A model generated the notes under the pieces. It saw nothing but the letters and a program-made list of their open reading frames with translations, made no database searches and was not told the DNA's origin. From NCBI RefSeq assembly GCF_000620085.1, contig NZ_KK211067.1, forward strand, positions 108,226-172,225: a stretch of 64,000 nucleotides of DNA, in the 5' to 3' direction. The DNA comes from Marinobacterium jannaschii DSM 6295 (GTDB lineage: Bacteria > Pseudomonadota > Gammaproteobacteria > Pseudomonadales > Balneatricaceae). Numbering within the stretch: position 1 is the stretch's first letter; every line of letters begins with the position of its first letter. Shown in pieces: positions 38,493-47,438 of this stretch. The translations under genes were made by a program, and so were the position numbers.

Positions 38493-39842
38493 ATGCGTTC
38501 ACCTGAATTGCTATCCCCTGCGGGAACACTGAAAAACATGAAGTATGCGTTCGCTTACGGCGCTGATGCCGTCTATGCGGGCCAGCCACGCTACAGCCTG
38601 CGCGTACGCAATAATGACTTCAATATGGATAACCTGGGCAACGGAATCGATCTGGCACACCAGCTGGGTAAGAAATTCTTCCTTGCCAGTAATATTCTGC
38701 CCCACAACTCCAAGCTGACCACCTATCTGGACGATATGCGTCCGGTGATCGAGATGGGACCGGATGCTCTGATTATGTCTGATCCGGGCCTGATCATGAT
38801 GGTGCGTGAAGCCTTCCCTGATGTGCCGATCCATCTCTCAGTCCAGGCTAACACCATGAACTGGGCCTCGGTTAAGTTCTGGCACAGTGTTGGTGTAGAG
38901 CGGGTTATCCTGTCCCGAGAGCTGTCGCTGGACGAAGTGGCTGAGATTCGTGATCGCTGTCCCGAGATGGAGATCGAGGTTTTCGTTCACGGTTCACTCT
39001 GTATCGCATACTCCGGCCGCTGCCTGCTGTCTGGCTATATCAACAAGCGTGACCCCAACCAGGGAACCTGCACCAACACCTGTCGTTGGAAGTACGACGC
39101 CCATGAAGCTAAGCAGGATGAAAGCGGTGACCTGATTCCGGTGCAGCAATTCGATCCTCAGGCGCAGCCTGTAACGCCTGACCTGGGTATCGGTGAGCCA
39201 ACCGAGAAGATGTACCTGCTGCAGGAAGAGACCCGCCCGGGCGAGCTGATGCCGGCCTATGAGGACGAGCACGGTACCTACATCATGAACTCCAAGGACC
39301 TGCGTGCCATCCAGCACGTGCACCGTCTGGCCGAGATGGGTGTTGACTCCCTGAAGATTGAAGGACGCACCAAATCCCACTACTACGTGGCACGTACCGC
39401 CCAGGTTTACCGCAAGGCGATCAACGATGCGGTGGCCGGTAAGCCGTTCGATATGCAGCTGATGAATGAGCTGGAGAACCTGGCGAACCGTGGCTACACC
39501 GAAGGTTTCTACCGTCGCCATGTGCACGACGAATACCAGAACTACGAAGCCGGAAACTCCATCGGTGTTCATCAGCAGTTTGTCGGCGAGATCCTCAACT
39601 TCGACAAGAACAGCGGCATGGTTCAGGTTGATGTGCGTAACCGCTTTGAGAAGGGCGATACGCTGGAACTGATGACCCCGCAGGGTAACCAGAAATTCGA
39701 GCTGAAGAACCTGGTCGACAAGAAGGGCCGTGATACTGATGCGGCACCGGGTTCCGGCCATGTGGTCAGCTTCCCGCTCGACTTCGAGATCGATCCGGAC
39801 TATGCCCTGCTGATGCGTGACCTGCCCAACGCACCGAAATAA
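38493..39842 (+). CDS. trhP: TrhP/YegQ-type U32 tRNA hydroxylation protein
   Basis: U32-family protein of 449 residues, the size of E. coli YegQ/TrhP, which takes part in prephenate-dependent 5-hydroxyuridine formation at tRNA position 34. Diagnostic segments are ELLSPAGTLKNMKYAFAYGA near the start and VHGSLCIAYSGRCLLSGYIN with the iron-sulfur cysteines, followed by CTNTCRWKYD. The old name 'peptidase U32' is not supported by activity data for this branch. Confidence 0.94.
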   Translation: MRSPELLSPAGTLKNMKYAFAYGADAVYAGQPRYSLRVRNNDFNMDNLGNGIDLAHQLGKKFFLASNILPHNSKLTTYLDDMRPVIEMGPDALIMSDPGLIMMVREAFPDVPIHLSVQANTMNWASVKFWHSVGVERVILSRELSLDEVAEIRDRCPEMEIEVFVHGSLCIAYSGRCLLSGYINKRDPNQGTCTNTCRWKYDAHEAKQDESGDLIPVQQFDPQAQPVTPDLGIGEPTEKMYLLQEETRPGELMPAYEDEHGTYIMNSKDLRAIQHVHRLAEMGVDSLKIEGRTKSHYYVARTAQVYRKAINDAVAGKPFDMQLMNELENLANRGYTEGFYRRHVHDEYQNYEAGNSIGVHQQFVGEILNFDKNSGMVQVDVRNRFEKGDTLELMTPQGNQKFELKNLVDKKGRDTDAAPGSGHVVSFPLDFEIDPDYALLMRDLPNAPK

Positions 39843-39864
39843 TCTCAGGCTGACCCTGTGAGAT

Positions 39865-39889
39865 AAAGGCGCTGCAAAGCGCCTTTTTT
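39865..39889 (+). terminator. Terminator of trhP
   Basis: Stem AAGGCGCT/AGCGCCTT with GCAA loop and six T. Confidence 0.95.
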
Positions 39890-39906
39890 GCGGCCGAAAA
39901 CTGAAG

Positions 39907-40782
39907 ATGGATCTGATGATGTCTGTTGCAGTTATGGAAACTGATAAATACTGCTTGCGCCGGGCCTTAAGGCCCTTCTCCTTCAGCGTCGCGCTGATCA
40001 CCTGCCTTACCGGTATTCTCACCGCCGCTGCCGATGGCTTTGGCGACCCATTGCGTATACTGGCTGTGCTGTGCGGTGGCGTCCTGCTGCAGGCCGGTGT
40101 GAACCTGATCAACGACTACAGCGACCTGGACGCCCTGCGCCAGCCTGATGCCGTACAGCAGGTGCAGCGTAACTTCCGCCTTGGACTCGGTTGCTTTGCC
40201 GTGGCGACGTTGATTGCATTGTGGCTGATTACCCAGGTTGGCAGCAGCCTGTTGCTACTTTGCAGCGTCGGGCTGGTGGGGGCATTGGGGTACACCCTGA
40301 AGCCGATCAACTACAAGGCGCGTGGCCTGGGGGTGGTGCTGGTGTTCTGGCTGATGGGGGTGTTGATGGTCACCGGCAGCCATCTGGCGATCAGCGGTGA
40401 ATGGAGCCTGAAAGCAGCCGTTCTGTCATTGCCGCTCAGTGTGCTGGTGGCGCTGTTACTGCTGAGTAACGAGCTGCGTGACATTGAGTCAGACCGGGCC
40501 GATGGCATTGAAACCCTGACGGTCAGGGTCGGTTATCAGCATGCCGCCCGCTACTATCGCATTGCACTGCTGGCTGTCTGTATTCTGACCGCCGTGTTGC
40601 TCATCGCCGGTTATCTTGCATCGATCTGGCTGCTACTGCCGTCAATTCTGCTGCTGCCCGGTTTGCTGCGCCTGCTGCGCAGTAGCCCACAGGTGCGTCG
40701 CGCACTGACGCCGCGAACCGGCAGGCTGCTGCTGGTCTATGGCGTCGGCTATTGCCTGACTCTGGCTACAGCCCTGCTGTAG
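39907..40782 (+). CDS. UbiA/MenA-family prenyltransferase
   Basis: Multi-pass inner-membrane protein, 291 residues with about eight hydrophobic segments. The two aspartate-rich motifs that bind prenyl diphosphate-magnesium are visible as NLINDYSDLDA (near residue 75) and NELRDIESDRADG (near residue 190). This pattern is closest to MenA (1,4-dihydroxy-2-naphthoate prenyltransferase) but ubiquinone or other acceptors are possible. No men genes are adjacent. Several in-frame ATGs at the start (39907, 39916, 39919, 39934) leave the N-terminus unsure. Confidence 0.82.
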   Translation: MDLMMSVAVMETDKYCLRRALRPFSFSVALITCLTGILTAAADGFGDPLRILAVLCGGVLLQAGVNLINDYSDLDALRQPDAVQQVQRNFRLGLGCFAVATLIALWLITQVGSSLLLLCSVGLVGALGYTLKPINYKARGLGVVLVFWLMGVLMVTGSHLAISGEWSLKAAVLSLPLSVLVALLLLSNELRDIESDRADGIETLTVRVGYQHAARYYRIALLAVCILTAVLLIAGYLASIWLLLPSILLLPGLLRLLRSSPQVRRALTPRTGRLLLVYGVGYCLTLATALL

Positions 40783-40853
40783 CCGTTCCTCTATATTGGG
40801 CTGACAGCGCCCGTTTCAAGCCGGTCAGATTAAAAAATTGTTAGAAATCAGAT

Positions 40854-40885
40854 ATTTCAACAAAGTTAAAAATAGTTGTTGAAAT
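40854..40885. promoter_or_regulatory. Inverted repeat overlapping the hpf promoter
   Basis: ATTTCAACAA (40854-40863) and TTGTTGAAAT (40876-40885), perfect 10-bp arms and a 12-base spacer. The right arm contains the likely -35 box of the hpf promoter, so it is a candidate operator. Confidence 0.55.
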
Positions 40886-40906
40886 GTCTGTCAGGAGTGG
40901 TATTAC
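40879..40906 (+). promoter_or_regulatory. Candidate sigma-70 promoter of hpf
   Basis: TTGAAA at 40879-40884, 16-base spacer, TATTAC at 40901-40906. Its position about 40 bases before the start fits hpf. Its -35 box falls in an inverted repeat. Confidence 0.5.
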
Positions 40907-40944
40907 TAATATTGCGAACGATAACTTTGCAGTAAGGATTCAAG

Positions 40945-41316
40945 ATGATTTTAAATATCACAAACCGCAACGACAAAGTTTCACCGGCTGTTCGAGACAA
41001 GATTTCTGACTGGCTGAATAGCAGTCAGGATCGTTATGAAACAATTACCCGTGCACAGGTCACTTTTGATAAGGCTGTTCGTCAGGATTCCGTAGAAGCC
41101 ACTATTCATGTAGCCGGGAAAGAAGTATTTGCAAAAGCCAATGGCGATAATCTATACGCCGCGCTGGATTCACTGAGTGAGAAGGTCGATAAACAGCTGG
41201 CAAAAATTCATCAGAAAAAAGTAATTAAGAAGGGATCTAAAAAACCTGAAGAGCCAGTACCGGCTGATCCGATTTCTGAAATGGATGATGAAGATACGGA
41301 GTATGAACTGAATTAA
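40945..41316 (+). CDS. hpf: HPF/YfiA-family ribosome hibernation factor
   Basis: Ribosome-associated hibernation protein of 123 residues. It begins MILNITNRNDKVSPAVRDKI, and the fold (beta-alpha-beta-beta-beta-alpha) is readable through EATIHVAGKEVFAKANGDNLYAAL. A short acidic tail (EMDDEDTEYE) follows lysine-rich residues. Size fits short HPF or YfiA rather than long HPF. Usually found near rpoN; here it is alone. Confidence 0.92.
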   Translation: MILNITNRNDKVSPAVRDKISDWLNSSQDRYETITRAQVTFDKAVRQDSVEATIHVAGKEVFAKANGDNLYAALDSLSEKVDKQLAKIHQKKVIKKGSKKPEEPVPADPISEMDDEDTEYELN

Positions 41317-41426
41317 AATCCTTTTAGATTGTATTCGTTGGAATGCGAGTTTTAGTCTGAAAGGGTAGGTTGAGGTTAAAACGTTTGATTTAAACCCAAC
41401 AGCGATTGAGGATGTGATTTCATAGG

Positions 41427-41469
41427 AAGCCCCGAAGTAAGGTGTCAGAGCCGGACTTCGGGGCTTTTT
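41427..41469 (+). terminator. Terminator of hpf
   Basis: Perfect 12-bp stem AAGCCCCGAAGT/ACTTCGGGGCTT around a 16-base loop with five T. Confidence 0.93.
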
Positions 41470-41503
41470 AGTGGGCCGATTTCAGCGAGAGGGTAATCCG
41501 AAA

Positions 41504-41944
41504 ATGATCATCAGTTACAGAGTCGCCGTTGAAAGTGATCGTGACTCAGTCTCAGAATTACTGGCTCAGCTCGGCTATCAGGTAACGCCTGCCCAGGTGA
41601 GTCAAAGGCTGCAGGCTATTCGCCAGCGTCAGGGTGAGGTTATGGTAGCCTGCAAGGGCGACAGGGTGGTGGGATGTATAAACGCCATCCGGGATCTGCG
41701 ACTGGCGGCCGGTGAAGTGGGGGAGCTGGTCAGCCTTGTGGTAGAACAGGGTCACCGTGGTGAGGGGATCGGGCGGGGACTGATATCTGAGGCCGTGCAA
41801 TGGCTGGCCGATAATCACTGTGAAAAGGTCAGAGTGCGGGCAAATACCATTCGCGAGCAAGCACATCGGTTTTATACAGAGATGGGCTTTAATGAGGTTA
41901 AATGTCAGAAAATATTTGTCCTGAATATATCCCGGGATGACTAA
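41504..41944 (+). CDS. GNAT-family N-acetyltransferase
   Basis: 146-residue acetyltransferase. Start ATG 41504 (MIISYRVAVESDRDSVSELL) follows GAGGGT; an upstream GTG at 41471 lies in the hpf terminator. Acetyl-CoA binding motif VVEQGHRGEGIGRGLI is near residue 80 and the C-terminal VRANTIREQAHRFYTEMGF is typical. The substrate is unknown. Confidence 0.88.
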   Translation: MIISYRVAVESDRDSVSELLAQLGYQVTPAQVSQRLQAIRQRQGEVMVACKGDRVVGCINAIRDLRLAAGEVGELVSLVVEQGHRGEGIGRGLISEAVQWLADNHCEKVRVRANTIREQAHRFYTEMGFNEVKCQKIFVLNISRDD

Positions 41945-42361
41945 AATAGATTAGAGCGGTGTAACCGGGTTAACGTCCAGCCAGAGCGTGGGTATCAGCG
42001 TGAAACAGTGTTTTCAGATCAAGCCTGTGCTTATAGACAGTTTTGATTTTGGGTTTTTCGAAAGAGACTGATCTTTGGGTTTACTACTGTATCGATAAAT
42101 ATGATCAGATTCAGGCTGGTCTGAAAGCTGAGTCGGCGACAGGTGTGGCGATCTGTTAAGCCATTACTGACTGATCGGTATTTAAATAGTCAGCTACAGT
42201 GCTGCCAGGCTCTTGGTTGACTACTTTTTGAAGTTTATTACTAATAGAGCCTTGTCATAAAGGCCGCTTAAATACCTGCTTGTCTGGTATTAGTATTAAA
42301 TTCAATACGCGGGCCCGGGCAGTTTTTTGATTGGTTTGACTATTGAACCCCGACAGAAACG
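41945..42361. other. Intergenic region without an evident gene
   Basis: About 417 bases between the GNAT gene and the convergent LysR. AT-rich, with no open frame that reads as a protein and no clear terminator or RNA. The segment 41945-42361 may contain degraded sequence. Confidence 0.3.
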
Positions 42362-43270
42362 TCAGCTATCCGGGTTGAGTAATCTGTTCTGACGTAAGCA
42401 CTCTGCTGTCAGTTCTATAAATGCCCGAACCCTGGTGGAAGCGTAGCGGCCTTCACGATGCACAATATGTATAGGCAATGGGGCGGGTTCAAACTCGGTC
42501 AGGACCCTTTCCAGCTGTCCGGCAGCCAGCTGCCCGGCGGCCTGGTAGGAGAGCAGGCGGGTGATGCCAAACCCTGAGAGTGCAGCTTCCAGTGCGGCGT
42601 CGTTGGTGGTAACCCGTAGCCGTGGCTTTACCTTAACGGAGCGTTCATTGCGGGTATGGCTGAATTTCCATTCCAATATCTGCGATGCCGGGCTGGAGGA
42701 GATGATCTGATGATCGATCAGCTGGTCTGGTGTTTCGGGCCGGCCCGCCACTTTCAGGTACTCCGGTGAGGCACAGAGTAGCAACCGCACGGCCCCGACC
42801 TTCAGTGCCCGCATGCTGGAGTCGGCCAGCTCGCCAATCCGTATGCCTACATCCAGCCCCTCCTCAAGCAGATTGACCACCCTATCCACAAACAGCGCAT
42901 CCACCTCGGTTTCCGGATAACGTTGCAGATATTCCACGATGACGGGGGTTATATAGAGGCGGCCAAACATAGCCGGGGCCGTGATGGCCAGAGCACCGCG
43001 GGGTGCCGCATGGATTCCGGCGGCCGCTTCGTTGGCGGCATCAATCTGGGCAATGATGCGGCGGGCATCTTCCAGATAGTGCCTGCCTGCGTCTGTTACC
43101 CGGACATAGCGGGTTGTCCGGTTCAGGAGTTTTACTTTCAGGCGCTCTTCCAGTGCCGTGATAGCACGGGTGACCGCAGGTGGTGACATCGTCAGGCGCC
43201 GCGCGGCCCTGGTAAAGCCCTCTTCTTCGGCAACGGCCACAAAGACCTGCATCAGGTGTAGCTGATCCAT
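42362..43270 (-). CDS. LysR-family regulator, divergent from AhpD-like gene
   Basis: The 302-residue protein has a winged helix-turn-helix (MDQLHLMQVFVAVAEEEGFTRAARRLTMSPPAVTRAITALE) and a substrate-binding effector domain. Its N-terminal sequence and LLNRTTRYVRVTDAG segment are of the common AaeR/DsdC-like subclass. It faces the AhpD-like and fusion genes across about 150 bases, with TTCCA-N5-TGGAA (43277-43291, T-N11-A type) just beside its own start, so it probably controls them. Confidence 0.92.
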   Translation of the reverse strand: MDQLHLMQVFVAVAEEEGFTRAARRLTMSPPAVTRAITALEERLKVKLLNRTTRYVRVTDAGRHYLEDARRIIAQIDAANEAAAGIHAAPRGALAITAPAMFGRLYITPVIVEYLQRYPETEVDALFVDRVVNLLEEGLDVGIRIGELADSSMRALKVGAVRLLLCASPEYLKVAGRPETPDQLIDHQIISSSPASQILEWKFSHTRNERSVKVKPRLRVTTNDAALEAALSGFGITRLLSYQAAGQLAAGQLERVLTEFEPAPLPIHIVHREGRYASTRVRAFIELTAECLRQNRLLNPDS

Positions 43271-43276
43271 AGATTA

Positions 43277-43291
43277 TTCCATTTAGTGGAA
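43277..43291. promoter_or_regulatory. Candidate LysR box (TTCCA-N5-TGGAA)
   Basis: Perfect five-bp inverted repeat, giving T-N11-A at 43278-43290. It lies seven bases from the LysR start, between divergent genes. Confidence 0.5.
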
Positions 43292-43418
43292 GAATATATT
43301 GTTTTCTGCACGGATTCTTAAAGCAAGTGTGATTTGGCAAAGTAAGTCTATGCACAGTGTCGCACTCCACCGCGACCCTGAGCGTAACCCTTACTTTCAG
43401 AACCAGTGGAGAAGCATC

Positions 43419-43961
43419 ATGAACAGAATCAATCTGGTAACCGATCATAACGCCACTCAGGAACAGCAGGGCCTGTTCGATGCGATTCAGGGACAGCTGG
43501 GCATGGTGCCCAACTTCCTGCGGGTGTTTGCCAACTCTCCGGCGGCCCTGCGAGGCTTTCTTGGATTGCACAGTATTGCCGCAGAGGGCGGGCTGGATCT
43601 CCAGACTAAAGAGCGCATCGCACTGACGCTGGCAGAACAGAATGCCTGTCAGTACTGCGTCTCAGCCCATACTGCTATCGGTCGAAAAGCGGGGCTGGAT
43701 GCCGCAGAGATCGCCGCCAACCGGGCGGGCGGCAGTCGCGATGTAAAAGCGGATGCGGCGGTGAAGTTCGCCCGCTCGCTGGCACAGAACAGCGGCGGGG
43801 TGACCAATACAGAACTGCTGGCGATCCGCAATGCCGGTTACAGCGACGGCGAGATCGTCGAGATTATTACCCATGTCGGGATGAACATCCTGACCAATAT
43901 GATCGGCAGGGCGAGCCAGGTGGCGATCGACTTTCCTAAAGTCGAGCTGCAAAGCGCCTGA
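43419..43961 (+). CDS. AhpD-like/carboxymuconolactone decarboxylase-family protein
   Basis: Peroxidase-related protein of about 180 residues. Start ATG 43419 (MNRINLVTDHNATQEQQGLFDA) follows GTGGAGAAG; the longer frame crosses the intergenic region. The CxxC redox motif is in ACQYCVSAHTAIGRKAG, as in AhpD-like proteins, which act in organic peroxide detoxification. The following PNPOx/FNR fusion is 67 bases on, so the two are likely cotranscribed and controlled by the LysR. Confidence 0.88.
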   Translation: MNRINLVTDHNATQEQQGLFDAIQGQLGMVPNFLRVFANSPAALRGFLGLHSIAAEGGLDLQTKERIALTLAEQNACQYCVSAHTAIGRKAGLDAAEIAANRAGGSRDVKADAAVKFARSLAQNSGGVTNTELLAIRNAGYSDGEIVEIITHVGMNILTNMIGRASQVAIDFPKVELQSA

Positions 43962-44028
43962 GCAAGCCTGAGGGTAGCGATCCGGCAGGATCGCTACCGC
44001 ATCCCGGAACCAGCCGGAGAAGAGAGCC

Positions 44029-45603
44029 ATGGCACACCAATATGCGAAAATCGCCTATACCGACAGCGTGCGTCAGATCCAGCGCGAAATGGGCAGCCGC
44101 CAGGGCTACGCCGGTATGGATCGCGGTGAGGACACTAACTACCTGATGGGAGCGCTCGAGGCCGCCTTTATCGCTGCTCGGGACAGCTTCTATATGGCCA
44201 GTGTCAGTGAGACCGGCTGGCCCTACCTGCAACACCGGGGCGGACCGGCCGGGTTTATGCGGGTGCTGGATGCACAGACCCTGGCGTTTGCTGACTTCAG
44301 TGGCAACCGCCAGTACATCAGCAGCGGTAACTTCCGCAATAATGACCGGGTGGCGTTGTTCTTTATGGATTACCCTAATCGCACCCGGCTTAAGCTGCTG
44401 GGACGGGTGTCGCAGATCCCGCATGATGACTGGGAAGCCCTGGCGGCGCTGGAAGATGACAGCTATAGAGCACAGGTCGAGCGAGGCTATCGTATCCGAA
44501 TCGAAGCTTTTGATTGGAACTGTCCGCAGCATATCAGGCCCCGCTACAGTGCCGAGCAGATCGATGAGTTGCTGGTGCCGTTGCAGCAGGAGCTGCAACA
44601 ACTGAAAACCGGGGGCGCGCCGGGCCGTCACTGGCCTGCGCTGATCGGTGAGGGCGAGCTAACTCTGGTGGTCAGCGGGATGCGCCAGCTGACGCCAAGG
44701 ATACGTGCCTTTGAGCTGCGACATCCGGACGCTGAGGCGTTACCTGAAGTAGAGGCCGGTGCACATCTGCAGATCCGGTTGCCGCTGGACAGTGGGGAAG
44801 AGGTCATTCGCCACTATTCGATCTGTTCCAACCCGGCGCGACGGGATATCTACGAGATTGCCGTACTGCATGAACCCGATGGCGGCGGGGGCTCGGCCGC
44901 GCTGCATCGTCACCTGAGCCTGGGGCAGCAGCTATGTTGTGATCTGCCTCAGAACCACTTTCCACTGCAGCAGGATAGGAGTCCGGTACTCCTGATTGCC
45001 GGTGGAATCGGTATTACGCCGATCAAGGCCATGGCGCAGGCACTGGACGCCCGGGGAACTGAGCTTCAGTTACACTACGCCGGTCGCAGCCTGAGGGAGA
45101 TGGCCTTCGCCGACCGACTGCAGCGTCAGCTGGGCGAGCGTATCAGGCTCTGGCCCTCGGATCAGCAGCGAATGCCTCTGGCTCAGATCCTTTCCGCAGC
45201 ACCGGGTAATGTCCGTATCTATACTTGCGGCCCGAGCCGGCTGATCGATGCGGTGGTGGCGGAGGCGGATCGACAGGGGATCGATCCGCAGCGTGTCTGC
45301 TTCGAACGCTTCGGCGCCGGTCCTGTCGATGCTGCCACACCGGTGCAACTGACCCTGGCGCGCTCCGGCCTGGAGCTGGCGGTCCCTGCGGAACAGAGCC
45401 TGCTGGAAGCAATAGTTGCGGCCGGTGTGGATCTGCCCCACAGCTGCCAGGCAGGCAATTGCCGCAGCTGTGCCGTTAGCATTCTCTCCGGGGAGGCGTT
45501 ACACCGGGACTCGGCATTAACTCCCGATGAGAGGGAGGGGCAGGGGCTGTTCTGCCCCTGCGTTTCCCGGGCAAAAGGGACGCATCTCACGCTTGATCTT
45601 TAA
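44029..45603 (+). CDS. PNPOx-like/FNR/2Fe-2S ferredoxin fusion oxidoreductase
   Basis: A 524-residue three-part protein. The N-terminus (about 1-190) is a PNPOx-like flavin-binding split barrel (ASVSETGWPYLQHRGGPAGF). The middle (about 210-440) is a ferredoxin-NADP reductase module with flavin motif RHYSICSNP and nucleotide motif GGIGITPIKAMA and TCGPSRLIDAV. The C-terminus is a plant-type ferredoxin with Cys473, 478, 481 and Cys509 or 511 (C-x4-C-x2-C). The layout suits electron flow from NADH through a flavin to the iron-sulfur centre and an unknown acceptor. The product and the enzyme partner are unknown. Confidence 0.87.
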   Translation: MAHQYAKIAYTDSVRQIQREMGSRQGYAGMDRGEDTNYLMGALEAAFIAARDSFYMASVSETGWPYLQHRGGPAGFMRVLDAQTLAFADFSGNRQYISSGNFRNNDRVALFFMDYPNRTRLKLLGRVSQIPHDDWEALAALEDDSYRAQVERGYRIRIEAFDWNCPQHIRPRYSAEQIDELLVPLQQELQQLKTGGAPGRHWPALIGEGELTLVVSGMRQLTPRIRAFELRHPDAEALPEVEAGAHLQIRLPLDSGEEVIRHYSICSNPARRDIYEIAVLHEPDGGGGSAALHRHLSLGQQLCCDLPQNHFPLQQDRSPVLLIAGGIGITPIKAMAQALDARGTELQLHYAGRSLREMAFADRLQRQLGERIRLWPSDQQRMPLAQILSAAPGNVRIYTCGPSRLIDAVVAEADRQGIDPQRVCFERFGAGPVDAATPVQLTLARSGLELAVPAEQSLLEAIVAAGVDLPHSCQAGNCRSCAVSILSGEALHRDSALTPDEREGQGLFCPCVSRAKGTHLTLDL

Positions 45604-45699
45604 GCCGGAATAGTCCGGTGTGGCAGGGCTTTATTTGCTAGAATGGCGTGCTTCATTCACTGCAGCGCGCCACTTCGCGCCTATTACCGAGACCTCTCT

Positions 45700-46941
45700 A
45701 TGTCCTTTGCTTCACTCGGACTTTCCGAGCATCTGTTAAGCTCCCTTGATCAACTGGGTTACCAGACCCCCACCCCAATTCAGCAGAAAGCGGTTCCGGT
45801 GGTATTACAAGGCAGGGATGTGGTGGCAGCGGCCCAGACGGGTTCGGGTAAAACAGCAGGTTTTGGCTTGCCGATCCTGCAGCGAATCAGCCAGCAGCCG
45901 GCTAAGGGATACCGCCCGGTACGGGCACTGGTGCTGGTACCGACCCGCGAACTGGCGGCCCAGGTGGCTGAAGCGCTTAACCATTATGCGGCTCAGCTGC
46001 CTGAACGGCTGAAAATCGAAGCGGTGTTTGGCGGTGTCTCGATCAATCCGCAGATGATGGCCCTGCGTGGCGGTTGTGATGTACTGGTGGCTACGCCGGG
46101 ACGATTGCTGGACCTGCTGGAAAACAATGCCACCGATCTGCGTGGCGTCGATAGCCTGGTACTGGATGAAGCCGACAGGATGCTCGACCTCGGCTTTGCC
46201 GATGAGCTGGGCTGGATACTGGAAGAGCTGCCTGCCAAGCGTCAGACCCTGCTGTTTTCGGCAACCTTCCCCGAAGCGGTGCTTAAACTGACCGAGCAGC
46301 TGCTGGATAATCCGGTTCATATCGAGGTTAAAACCGAATCCACCGTGGCAGAACTGGTCGAGCAGCGCGCGATCGAAGTGGACCGCACCAACCGCACCAT
46401 GCTGCTGCGTCACCTGATCGATCAGGAAAACTGGTCCCGGGTACTGGTGTTTGTCGCCAGTCGCCGCGGTGCCAACAATGTCGCTATGAAACTGGCCAAA
46501 TACGGTATCCGGGCCGTGGCGCTGCATGGCGAGCTGACCCAGGACGCGCGTACCAAAGCGCTGGCTGAGTTTAAGAAGAAGAAATTTCAGGTACTGGTCG
46601 CCACCGACCTGGCTTCCCGTGGTATCGATATCGCCCAGCTGCCCTGCGTGGTGAACTATGATCTGCCGCGCTCTCCGGCGGACTACGTCCACCGTATTGG
46701 CCGTACAGCCCGTGCCGGGGAAAGCGGACTGGCGATTTCATTTATCGACCATGAAAGCGATGCCCATTTTAAACTGATCGAAAAACGTTCCCGGCAGACA
46801 CTGTCCCGTGAACAGATTGCGGGCTTCGAACGCTCACCTGAGCCACCGGCCGAACTGGAAAAGCCCAAAGGTCCGGTCAAGGGCAAGCGCAAGAGTAAAA
46901 AAGATAAGCTCAGGGAAGCGGCGGCACGCCAGCAAAAGTAG
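45700..46941 (+). CDS. rhlE: RhlE-type DEAD-box RNA helicase
   Basis: ATP-dependent RNA helicase of 413 residues from ATG 45700 (MSFASLGLSEHLLSSLDQLG). All nine motifs can be read: Q-motif TPTPIQQKAVP, AQTGSGKTAGF, PTRELAAQV, TPGRLLD, DEAD (LVLDEADRML), SAT (LLFSATFP), ATDLASRGID and HRIGRTARAG. The C-terminus is lysine/arginine rich and short (KGPVKGKRKSKKDKL), as in RhlE. It acts in ribosome or RNA degradation processes; the exact role is not given by context. Confidence 0.95.
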   Translation: MSFASLGLSEHLLSSLDQLGYQTPTPIQQKAVPVVLQGRDVVAAAQTGSGKTAGFGLPILQRISQQPAKGYRPVRALVLVPTRELAAQVAEALNHYAAQLPERLKIEAVFGGVSINPQMMALRGGCDVLVATPGRLLDLLENNATDLRGVDSLVLDEADRMLDLGFADELGWILEELPAKRQTLLFSATFPEAVLKLTEQLLDNPVHIEVKTESTVAELVEQRAIEVDRTNRTMLLRHLIDQENWSRVLVFVASRRGANNVAMKLAKYGIRAVALHGELTQDARTKALAEFKKKKFQVLVATDLASRGIDIAQLPCVVNYDLPRSPADYVHRIGRTARAGESGLAISFIDHESDAHFKLIEKRSRQTLSREQIAGFERSPEPPAELEKPKGPVKGKRKSKKDKLREAAARQQK

Positions 46942-47028
46942 CACCTGGTCCCGCTATGCCCTGCATCAGGTATCTGTGAGTCAGCTTGCCTGCTTTACGG
47001 TGTGTATGCTCAACGACGGGGTAACGAT

Positions 47029-47415
47029 ATGACGTATCTGCAACTGGCTTACTTGCATCTGGCAACCGTGCTCCCGGCATTTGTACTGGGGCCTCTATTG
47101 TTACTCAGTCGGAAGGGTACCCCAGGCCACCGGCTGGCCGGGAAGGCCTATATACTCTGTATGTTGCTGACTGCGGTTATATCGCTGCTTATGCCTGCAC
47201 AAGTCGGGCCGCAATGGCTGGGGCATTTTGGCTTTATCCATATCTTCAGTGTTTCGGTTCTGCTCTTTATTCCCCTGGCGCTTATCGCCATCGTTCAGGG
47301 AAAAATCCGCTTGCATCAACGGATTATGTTTTCTAACTATGTAGGGGGATTACTGATTGCCGGGGGCTTTGCCCTGGCCCCGGGACGTCTGCTCAATCAG
47401 TGGTTATTTAACTGA
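47029..47415 (+). CDS. DUF2306-family membrane protein
   Basis: Small membrane protein of 128 residues with four hydrophobic segments and the pattern GTPGHRLAGKAYILCMLLTA, typical of DUF2306. Histidines in the segment (e.g. GHFGFIHIFSV) might bind heme, but the function is unknown. ATG 47029 chosen because the upstream start at 47002 gives a charged extension. Ends 23 bases before the VOC gene. Confidence 0.8.
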   Translation: MTYLQLAYLHLATVLPAFVLGPLLLLSRKGTPGHRLAGKAYILCMLLTAVISLLMPAQVGPQWLGHFGFIHIFSVSVLLFIPLALIAIVQGKIRLHQRIMFSNYVGGLLIAGGFALAPGRLLNQWLFN

Positions 47416-47438
47416 CGAAACCTTAGCGGGAGAGGACT

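Noticed and set aside
38994-40112. Long minus-strand open frame across trhP and the UbiA-family gene
   Set aside because: Crosses a clear terminator and two genes; shadow.
40898-40920. Sigma-54 promoter before hpf
   Set aside because: GG and GC are 13 bases apart instead of 10.
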